Origin: Triops longicaudatus
Lineage: Eukaryota; Arthropoda; Branchiopoda; Notostraca; Triopsidae
DNA: 64,000 nucleotides
Reading direction: 5' to 3'
Assembly (NCBI GenBank): GCA_022885665.1
Contig: JAGQDJ010000021.1
Span: forward strand, 248,001 to 312,000
The translations under genes were made by a program, and so were the position numbers. Below, piece after piece: positions 26,701 through 33,944 of this stretch (its first letter is position 1; each line of letters begins with the position of its first letter). The notes under the pieces are model-generated. The model was not told where the DNA came from, did not search any database, and saw nothing but the letters and a program-made list of their open reading frames with translations.

Positions 26701-27723
26701 AAATTACATTTCATACGTTCACTACGCTTTATGAGAATCATTACTTGAAAAATTCTCTGATTGTTCAAGAATAAATTATTCTATTTCAGCGTAAAAACCC
26801 ACGTTTAACATACAGTTTTTTTACTGCAGTGGTTGACATTAATCGGAGTTCTACTTTAAAGTTAAATATAGTCATTTTTTTAGTTAAATTTATTTTTTCT
26901 TAATTTTTAAGATTTTTTGTTTCATTTTTTAAATTAATTTTATAGAAAGCTTTATTTTTAATTAGCCGTTATGTAGTAAAGTGAAATCAAACCGCTTCAG
27001 CTAAAAAAATGTGCCATATTAGTCGTTTATTTTCTAATTTATTGTGTAAAGAATTTTCGTTACTGCATATTTTGTATTGGTTGATATACAAGCGATTTTT
27101 AATTATTCCTCTTTACAGCAACTAACCATAGCTTCTACTCAATTTTTACTGGTGACTTCTGACTTTTGCCGCCATGACATACAAACACAGGCCAGGGACA
27201 TTTACTAAAGTTTTCTATATAATTTTACAATCGCAAAATATTTATTCTAAAACCTTTATTCTAAAAATATCAGACAGGTGAAACGATAACGTGCTTACTC
27301 ACACTACTTTAAAATGAAAAAAGATAAACGACCTTCACTTATCGTTTATCATTTGGCGGCTTTGCGTTGTTCACACTTCTCGGAAATCCATTTTCTACCT
27401 TTCTTTGGGTGCTACCCTAATCTGTGTCCTCCAACTCTGTAGCCTTCTCGCGTTTTTGCTTTTCGAAGCACCCACAAGGTTCTCTTCGTCGCACATTGGG
27501 CTTGCGTGCTAAACGGAGCCCTAGTACGTATCCCTAAAGGGCTTAACTTTTCTTTCGTCAGCAGCGAAGCTTTCGTCATATTTTTGGACATTTTCCCCAC
27601 TTTCATGCTAATGGACTAAAAACATTGGCAAAGTCGAGCTTTTAACTTTTACTTACCACGTGCTCTGGCCTCGTTCCGATACTCCAGGTACATGGCAGCT
27701 TCTAGGAGTGTTTCCAGGCTCAT
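11784..27723 (-). CDS. MNT: MAX-binding bHLH-zipper repressor MNT
   Basis: Nine exons, complement(11784..12011, 12067..12188, 12245..12316, 12384..12581, 12801..12957, 13015..13899, 20219..20372, 21990..22590, 27657..27723), encode 827 residues. Exon 1 encodes the SIN3-interaction domain (MSLETLLEAAMYLEY) at the very N-terminus, which recruits SIN3-HDAC. Residues 223-274 are the bHLH: REVHNKLEKNRRAHLRECF, then DDKK-like EDKKLSNLGILKSALR, with the H/E/R residues that contact CACGTG. The zipper follows from residue 275 (SLKRKEREYEHTMERLARD), then STSTASE, also conserved in vertebrate MNT. The C-terminus is Ser/Thr/Pro-rich and keeps VPQAKHVAHILS. MNT pairs with MAX in the nucleus and opposes MYC. 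Introns of 5.1, 1.6 and 6.3 kb separate the first four exons, unlike the other genes here. Exon 7's donor (12244) was placed to keep phase; extra small exons in the long introns cannot be excluded. Confidence 0.95.
12633..12781. repeat. Tandem repeat, about 39-bp unit, four copies
   Basis: Four head-to-tail copies begin at 12633, 12665, 12704 and 12742, each opening ATGAAAAA and containing AGAAATATATAAGAAATA. Copies 2-4 differ at only a few positions; copy 1 is shorter. The array fills most of the 219-bp MNT intron between the exons ending 12581 and starting 12801, so copy-number change would alter intron length only. Confidence 0.85.
15036..15072. mobile_element. MITE-like terminal repeat fragment
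   Basis: The sequence AGAACCTCACTATAACGAAC matches the terminal motif shared with other copies in this window. A related TTCGTTAGAACGAACCC occurs at about 15291-15308 and could be the other end of a roughly 270-bp element. Both are diverged, no target-site duplication is clear, and there is no transposase. Confidence 0.4.
17122..17145. promoter_or_regulatory. E-box plus CRE pair in MNT intron
   Basis: A perfect CACGTG (17122-17127) lies 10 bp from a perfect TGACGTCA (17138-17145); the CRE runs on into CGTCA, giving an extra half-site. CACGTG is the site of MNT/MAX and MYC/MAX dimers, and TGACGTCA that of CREB/ATF bZIP dimers. Function as an enhancer is inferred only from the motifs. Confidence 0.4.
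19211..19565. repeat. Diverged tandem duplication with A-rich core
   Basis: Two related halves follow each other. Each starts TTATTCCGACT, then ATTA-TAAACAGCC, AGGATA, ATTCTC, AGAGC or GGAGC, then a run of A, then a T-rich stretch with ATCAGTATTT or GTCAGTATTT and AAAGAAA. The first half holds about 24 consecutive A followed by (A)n/TAAA simple sequence. Divergence suggests an old duplication or two copies of a small A-tailed element. Confidence 0.6.
20373..21989. other. MNT intron upstream of the bHLH exon (1.6 kb)
   Basis: No exon is recognised. It has one CACGTG (20583-20588), another at its 5' edge (21923-21928), and a short CAAGACTGAATTT repeat around 21709-21758. Composition is otherwise ordinary and AT-rich. 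Confidence 0.5.
22849..23072. mobile_element. MITE-like inverted-repeat element
   Basis: The left end reads CAGTGGAATCTTGTTACAA followed by GAACCTCC; the right end, read inward on the minus strand, is TACTGTACCGTTATAATGAACC. Both resemble the CTCGTTATAACGAACC ends of the other copies and the left end follows TA, the target used by Tc1/mariner-type elements. About 224 bp long, no coding capacity. Assignment to a pogo/Tigger-derived MITE is inferred from end sequence and TA target. Confidence 0.5.
23388..23406. promoter_or_regulatory. Paired E-boxes in MNT intron
   Basis: Two perfect CACGTG palindromes at 23388-23393 and 23401-23406 have a 13-bp start-to-start spacing. Tandem E-boxes are typical of MYC/MAX/MNT-responsive sites; activity here is inferred. 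Confidence 0.4.
26105..26150. mobile_element. MITE-like terminal repeat fragment
   Basis: The stretch contains GAATCTTGTTATAACGAACC followed by TTTATAATGAACTACC, which looks like the inner half of a second end. It matches the terminal motif of the family seen elsewhere in the window. No clear partner end was found. Confidence 0.45.
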
Positions 27724-28511
27724 TTTTAACCCACCAACACTGCCACAATTTCTGGCCAATCAGAATAAAAATTCCAATTATTACTACGTAAAAGTCTCAA
27801 GGGACCAAAATAAGGCAAAGCATGACAACAAAAGAACCAAACAGAGGGTGTACAACACAGAGCAAACGTAGCATGCCGTGCCAGGCACGTGTGCTTTGAC
27901 GTCACCAAGGATAAGGGCGGGGACCAGCTAATCCAAGCAAGCGAACGAGGCTGGCAAGCTTGGCTGTGGTTACAATGGCTATGTCGCCCACTATAGTAAA
28001 TCCACTACTAACAAAGGCTAAGACGATTCGAAAACAAGGAATCTATTTACAACTGATTTCGGCTACATGACCGTTGACACTTCACCAATGACACACACAG
28101 AACTTTTTACCAAACCAGGCTTATTTAGCAGCTATTTTCAGCGATGAAACTTACCCGAACACGGTTAACCTCCACACCTCACACAACACGTCAGCACGCG
28201 GTGGGCCAAGCAGTCACGTTGTGGAGAGGCGGTACCCCGTGCCGTTGTGCTTGGTCGCGGGCCCCACCCCGTCTTACCGAAACCTGGCCAAAGCCTACAC
28301 CATCTGACGACCTTCCGCGCGGACCTATGCTCCCTGACGCAAAGCTCAAGCCCAAAGACAAGCGTTGGCCCCGCTGCAGGCGTAGTCTACGGCAAGCGTA
28401 CTATTGACATGTGCTAAACATGCTGGATTCCCAAAATTCAACTTAGGTTATTTTACATGAATTAATATTTAACTCATGCTTCACACAAATACATTCCTTT
28501 GTCTGAAAAAA
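27724..28511. promoter_or_regulatory. Divergent promoter region between MNT and RAD1
   Basis: 788 bp separate the MNT start codon (27723, minus strand) from the RAD1 start codon (28512, plus strand). The sequence is GC-richer than its surroundings around 27.88-28.42 kb. An open frame at 28144-28407 is arginine/proline-rich, lacks domains and is most likely a by-product of GC-rich promoter DNA. The E-box/CRE pair at 27886-27904 is the clearest element. Whether 5' UTR introns exist for either gene cannot be seen. Confidence 0.55.
27886..27904. promoter_or_regulatory. E-box plus CRE pair upstream of MNT
   Basis: Perfect CACGTG (27886-27891) and perfect TGACGTCA (27897-27904), separated by 5 bp, lie 163-181 bp upstream of the MNT start codon. 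The first is the target of MNT/MAX and MYC/MAX, the second of CREB/ATF. The location fits a proximal promoter with autoregulation and cAMP/stress input; this is inference from motif identity and position. Confidence 0.5.
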
Positions 28512-30167
28512 ATGCCTGCAATAAATACACAAGAAGCGTCACAAGATTCTGCAAATCAGGCTTTGCTTACAGTGAAACTAGACAATGTGAAGAATATGGT
28601 CCATATTTTGAAGGCAATTAATTTCAAGGAAGTAAGTTACTAAATCAAGTTATTGATAAATCTATAGGCATTTAATGATTTAGCTATTATAATTGTTTTT
28701 GTTTTTAGAGTGGAACAATTGCACTCTTCGCAGCGAATGATAAAGGCCTGAAAGTTACAGTGGAAGAAATGAAATGCGTCCAAGCGAACGCGTTTTTACC
28801 GAAAGAACTTTTTAGGGTAACCGCTAGCGCTTTCCAATTATACCCCTTATCATTTTTCACTTTGTGGTTGTTTCTAGTGGATATTTGGGAAATAACCTTA
28901 ACCTCGAAAATCTAACCAACTAATGGATATTTATAATTGTGAAATGACGATTTTGAAAGCCAAACATGTTATCTAAGCAAATGTCAGCCAAGAGCTATTA
29001 CTGACGCTGTTTTTTCCTTACTTTAAAAAAAACTAACCTTATTAAGACATGTTCGATCATGTTCAGTGCAGTTTAGCATGCTAAATGCAGTTGGAAACAA
29101 AAACACACTGAGACGCTTCCATTCACATACAGGGAATGGGGAGATTACAGAAAGTTAAGTTAAAATGTGTCAGAATAGTTCGAGCTTGATGTCGTAAAAT
29201 AGTGGACAGAATTTTCCGCCTGAAAAATGCTTTCAAACCAAACAATTTTGCAGGGGTATAATGGAAAAGAAACTAACTACTTATTAAATAAATACACTTA
29301 ATTGTTTCGTTGCAAAGTAGGAATTTTCTTTACAAGAAGATGTCGAATTCTGCGTCAATTTGAGTGTCCTACTTGAGTGTCTTGCGATATTTGGGAGCGG
29401 CAGCACAAAGTCAATGCCAAGCCCTGCCTTGAAAATGTGTTACAAACACGTTGGGTCGCACCTGACATTATTGTAAAGTTGGTGCTGCTTCAACCACATA
29501 AAACTGACAACAATCTCTTAACTTAGGTTAGAAGAATCGGGGGTTTTGACTGACTGCAGCATCCGCACGCAAAACCCAGAAGAAATAATGGATTTTGACT
29601 TTAATCGACTAAAGATGATTCACAAGATCTTTTTCAAACCAGAGTGCTTGAAAGATATTCTTGCTGATTTGGATCTATCTAGCAGAGATGTGCAGTTCTT
29701 ATTTTCACCAAACGCACCCTATTTTCGAGTCACCAGCTCTGGTCTTGCGGGGACTAGTTCTGTAAAAGAAGATAATAATTTCAAAAGCTGAGCTAATCTT
29801 CTTGGTATACTAGGTTGAAATACCACAAGACAGCGAAGTTTTCGAACTTTTTCAGTGTTCAGAAACCTCGACAGCGTCGTATGTTTATCATGTTTTCTGA
29901 TGCTCATTTTCATCTAAATTAACTTGTTAGCTACCAAATTGCCTTAATTAAGATGGCTGTCAAACCCCTCGCGATAGCTCAGCGCGTGTCGCTCCGTGTG
30001 GCAGAAGGTGGATTACTTTGCATGGTGTTTTTGATAAAGACGGAAGAAAATAAGGAAACCTACGTGGAATTTTACGTAAGTTTAAAGTAACTAAGCCTCA
30101 ACGTTTTATAATGCATACTTTTTTAACCTAGTGCGTGCCTGATGTAGAAAGCGAAGACGAGGAGTAA
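28512..30167 (+). CDS. RAD1: Cell-cycle checkpoint protein RAD1 (9-1-1 clamp)
   Basis: Seven exons, join(28512..28631, 28709..28816, 29321..29472, 29527..29761, 29814..29878, 29931..30075, 30132..30167), encode 286 residues (human 282). RAD1 forms the RAD9-HUS1-RAD1 ring loaded on damaged DNA to activate ATR signalling. Conserved stretches appear in order: LDNVKNMVHILKAINFKE, GLKVTVEEMKCVQANAF, NLSVLLECLAIFG, MDFDFNRLKMIHKI, FSPNAPYFRVTSSGLAG, and the C-terminal YVEFYCVPDVESEDEE. The PCNA-like fold covers the whole chain. In exon 4 the donor after GTSS is needed: reading through gives a premature stop after 11 codons. The 504-bp second intron is the only long one. The gene is divergent from MNT and ends 120 bp from the end of POLDIP2. 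Confidence 0.95.
28817..29320. other. RAD1 intron 2 (504 bp)
   Basis: The longest RAD1 intron. AT-rich, no exon or repeat recognised; contains short runs of A and a few GCATG-like motifs only. Confidence 0.4.
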
Positions 30168-30287
30168 GGGAGACATTTCTATTGCTGGGGTCGCTTTGAT
30201 TTGTAAATAGGAAAACCATCAATACAAATGTTCATCGAACACAACTACCTATAGTCTGTCAAGTCAAGATATACAAAATATACACGT

Positions 30288-31653
30288 TCAATCAACTTCG
30301 GATGAAGAGTTCTGGTCGTGCCTACTTTCCAATGAAAACGGAGGGATCCGACAATCAAAGGTGTAACCATCTTCGCGCTCCATTCGAAATGTACCCCTAC
30401 CAACGTACATAAATATATCTTAAGATTCAACTTAAATTTGACATTTCAATAATGAGTAAAAAAAACATACCACATATGTCCAGAGGGTGCTTGAAGACTA
30501 ACATGTGACGAATATTGAAAAGCGGGTTGTGAAGGAGTTAGCAAAGGCTCTTGCCCAACCACTCCACGCCCCCGAACCGTTTCCAACGTTCCAGATAAGC
30601 TGAAAATCCTCCAATGTCGCTCTCGTAGTTGCATAGTCATTTCTCCCAGATTTTCTAGCCTTATGCAGTATCTCCACTAAAATGAACAGATATTATTGCA
30701 TTGCAACATTATTTTAAGTCTAATCTTGTAGAAGTACCCAATAGACGGTATTGTTTTGTGATTCTCGGCAACCCATGTAAAAGGGGATTACGGTAACTCG
30801 CACGTTTTCGGTTGTTTCTTTGTGAACATCAGACAAGGCTAACCAAGGGTGATTCTTCTCTTGCCACGCTTTAAGAGTTTCTCGACCGCTGTACGGAGGA
30901 TCTGTTAGGGAAAACAATATTTTTTCCATTTTTTTAAAGACTTTGTTGATATATTTTAGTGATACTATTCGGCAGAAATACCTTTTTCTGGGTCAATCAT
31001 CAAAAATTTGTCGAAAAGTTCGTGCATAAGAGGCTGACGCTCTGTCGTCGCGTAGGGAAAAATATCTTCATGGGCAACGTAGTCCAAACCGGGGATTGCA
31101 TAAAGACTACGGCTGTTTTCCTGATTGCCCAAAAACGTCACAGCTTCTGTTTGCGCTCGGATATATGGGCAATCCCTCGAGTCAATCAAGACTTGGTAAT
31201 ACGTGTGACTCTTTCCTTTCACGTCCTTCCCGACGTTTACGGACTCGGCTTGAGTAACAAGGTCTTCTTTTTTGGTCGACGCGTCGCGATCATAAACTCG
31301 CGCAGACCAAGGAAACAAAACCACTCCTCGGTATCCAAAAATGCGGTGCAAAAACAACTGGCCCGTGTCGTACTTGCCTTGCAACTTCGGAGTGCCCAGT
31401 TTCCCAACTTCAGCCAATCTGCAAGAAAATCATTTACGCGTACACATAAACAAGTGAAAACAGATTAACTTGCTACTTCAGCTTCCTTAAGTATCTCCTA
31501 GAATCGAAAAAGGGCCATTTTAACTTACTGTTACAGTAATTACCTTGTTGAATATTTTATGCAAGAAAAGACAGAAGCGGCAGCAGGTTTCACAAGAAAC
31601 AGCGCATTTCCGTAACCCGTACGTCCAAAAATGGTTATAACTGAATAAGCCAT
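30288..31653 (-). CDS. POLDIP2: DNA polymerase delta-interacting protein 2
   Basis: Five exons, complement(30288..30396, 30471..30676, 30738..30901, 30982..31418, 31544..31653), encode 341 residues (human 368). The N-terminal ~35 residues are hydrophobic/basic with no acids (MAYSVITIFGRTGYGNALF...), consistent with a mitochondrial presequence as in the human protein. Then comes the YccV-like (hemimethylated DNA-binding-like) domain (YDTGQLFLHRIFGYRGVVL, HTYYQVLIDSRDCPYI, YAIPGLDYVAHEDIFPY) and a C-terminal ApaG/DUF525 domain (ENVRVTVIPFYMG, RERHWRIFSLSGTLETVRG, RGVVGQEP, FQYSSHVSLQAPSGHMWG). Human POLDIP2 binds polymerase delta p50, PCNA and PrimPol and also acts in mitochondria. It is divergent from RUSF1 and convergent with RAD1. 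Confidence 0.95.
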
Positions 31654-31930
31654 TTGCAAGGCAATAAAAGCCTTAAAACCTATCTAAATACAGAAGTATT
31701 AATTTCATTTAAACTAACTGACAGTATTACCAAGGTAAAAGGAAAGTCCTCCAATCACACAACGAAAACAGCGTGCGAAATGCTTTTGACCACACAAAAA
31801 CGAAAACAACATGTTATACACTTGGTGGCGACACGTGTCAATTTCTATTTCAAAACAACTCGCGGATACTTGAGAATTTCGAGAATTTCTTGACTGGAAA
31901 AGCTATAAATCGCATTCAACTGGCAGCAAA
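31654..31930. promoter_or_regulatory. Bidirectional promoter, POLDIP2/RUSF1
   Basis: Only 277 bp separate the start codons of these divergent genes, so they almost certainly share promoter DNA. A perfect CACGTG within the palindrome ACACGTGT lies at 31831-31838. No TATA box stands out. Sharing is inferred from geometry. Confidence 0.6.
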
Positions 31931-33822
31931 ATGTCACCGATTCATGAAAAAAATTTGGCCAATCCAAGGATTGCTTTGACCTATAAGTTAGTACCTTCTC
32001 ATGGTAAAGTATCGAAACGCAAACAGAGAAATTTCTTGACTAATTGCTTTCTAATTCCCTAGAGAAAGATGGAAAAGCCATCCGCGTCGAATTTACAAAT
32101 GCTCCAGGCACTTGGTCTCATTGCAGCTTTTCCAGTGTGTTAGTTGTATTAAAACAAATTTTCTTGCCTGAAGGTTATCCGGACTCCGTTAGCGATGATT
32201 ACATCGAGTATCAGTTGTGGGATACAATTCAAGTATGTTCGATGTATGCATGGTCAAATTTAAAAAATTGAAAATAAGTCGAATTCAACTATTTATTTAA
32301 TAACGAGAAACGAAGTCAGCTCAATTTTTTTGGGTCAATAAAATTGAAACTTTTTAAAGCGATGTGCAAACCGAGTTCGAATTTAATTAAAATGATGCAA
32401 AAGACCTCAGTGAATTTACTTTACCAGACTCTGTCTGAAAGTCGCGTAAAGTCGAATAACGAATTATATTTGGTTTAGGCATTCGCCAGCAGTATAACCG
32501 GCGCTTTGTCTACCAAAGCGATAATGCAAGGAGTCGGTGTTGGCGATCAAAGCGCAACAGCGTTAGCGGCCACGCTTACATGGCTGATCAAAGACGGCAC
32601 TGGAATGATTGGACGAATAACGTTTGCCTGGCTGAAAGGGTTAGAGCAAGCGTGAATACCAATATCTCTCGATTTATGATAATCGCTGGCTTAGGCAAGA
32701 CTTAGACTACGAATGCAAAAAATGGCGATTTGTTGCAGACATTCTCAACGACGGGGCTCTTACGATGGAACTTATCGCCCCTTATTTTCCTGCCATTTTC
32801 ACACCCATTGTGTGTACTGCTGGGGTAGCGAAAGCTATAGTAGGCGTAGCCGGCGGTGCTACAAGAGCCGCTCTTACACAACATCAAGTAAGAAGAAAAT
32901 TATGTGAAATCCCCGGTAAAAAGCTTCTTGTGAAACTCGTAGGCGAGGCGGGATAATTTGGCAGACGTTTCGGCCAAGGATGGGAGCCAAGAAACACTTG
33001 TAAACCTCATGGCATTGCTTACGAGCTTGTGGCTGTTGCCTCTAATCGCTGATTCGAATTCGTAAAGTTAAAGGAAAAAATCGGTTCGTCTAATAACTTT
33101 CGACTTCTAGATTAACATGGATGCTTTTCGTACCGCTGACGGTGCTTCATTTGTTCGCAAATTATAAAGCAGTTCGCGGGATTAGAATGCCAACGTTGAA
33201 CAGAAGTCGTTTAGTGAACACAACCGCACATTGGCATTCTAAGAAGCAAATTCTGCCAGTATCAGAGTGCAATCGAAGCGAATCCTTTCTTCTACCGGCT
33301 TCTTTTCTAGGTATCGATAAATCTAGCTCATCTTCATTGTCGTTTTAATCAAATCTCTTTGTTCTGAAGAGAAACGATTTTCAGGACGAAGCATTGATTT
33401 AGGAGCGTCACTGTTTGCTTATGTTGGAAACATGACGCACGAAGACTGGTCTAAGGTTGTGCAACCGCAATTGTCTAAGCCCTTCGCTCTCTTTGTAAGC
33501 TCAAATCGGATTGCCATCTTTCTGTCGTCAAACGCGACATCGTTGGACATTATTAAAGCTTATACCACAGCTCTTCTGTTGGGAAAAAAATTTCGTAATG
33601 CCTCAGTAAATGAATTCAACGCCAGTTTGACGCAGTCCCTTAAAACGGTGGAAGATAATGAAAAGACGGAGATAAAAGATGCTCTGGTTGACGCAGGTAA
33701 ACTATTTCAGGTCTTTGTAATGAAAATATTGTACATTTTTGGTTATCCTAGGTTGGAATCTAACTTTGTGTCAGTTATCTCCAGGACAATGGAGGTATGA
33801 GGAAGTTTCCAAGATGGAATAA
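31931..33822 (+). CDS. RUSF1: RUS family member 1 (DUF647 protein)
   Basis: Eight exons, join(31931..32003, 32063..32232, 32479..32639, 32695..32887, 32943..33061, 33111..33310, 33385..33696, 33752..33822), encode 432 residues (human C16orf58/RUSF1 is 468). The family (ROOT UVB SENSITIVE) has a conserved DUF647 domain with several membrane-like segments and no established biochemical activity in animals. Diagnostic stretches: FLPEGYPDSVSDDYIEYQLW, AFASSITGALSTKA, GVGVGDQSATALAATLTWL, KDGTGMIGRI, WRFVADILND, VAGGATRAALTQHQ, ADVSAKDGSQETLVNL, LHLFANYKAVR. The C-terminal part (SIDLGASLFAYVGN to the end) is more diverged. The start is the first ATG that joins in frame to exon 2; a different 5' exon is possible. 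Introns are 49-74 bp apart from one of 246 bp. A poly(A) signal overlaps the stop codon. Confidence 0.93.
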
Positions 33823-33823
33823 A
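33818..33823 (+). other. Possible poly(A) signal overlapping the RUSF1 stop codon
   Basis: AATAAA at 33818-33823 includes the TAA stop (33820-33822) of RUSF1. With the PAXIP1 stop codon only 122 bp away on the other strand, a very short 3' UTR would fit. The hexamer is seen; its use is inferred. Confidence 0.35.
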
Positions 33824-33944
33824 AACTTTTACTTCAAGGGTATGGGCGAAGTTGTACATTGTATTCCAAAGTTTTTGTCGTTTGGGAAAATAAACTCAAG
33901 TTCTGACATAACAGAAAACGCGTTTCATTATACAAAAGTGACAA

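Larger units (their letters stand above)
22591..27656. other. First long MNT intron (5.1 kb)
   Basis: It separates the SIN3-interaction exon from the rest of MNT. No further exon is supported. It contains CACGTG at 23388, 23401 and 23649, TGACGTCA at 25235, an inverted-repeat element at 22.85-23.07 kb, a further terminal-repeat fragment at 26.1 kb, a GC-rich block at about 24.7-25.8 kb and a strongly AT-rich block at about 26.2-27.3 kb. Confidence 0.55.

Noticed and set aside
28144..28407. Arg/Pro-rich open frame of 87 codons between MNT and RAD1
   Set aside because: Lies in a GC-richer promoter interval, has no domain and no splice support; more likely promoter DNA.
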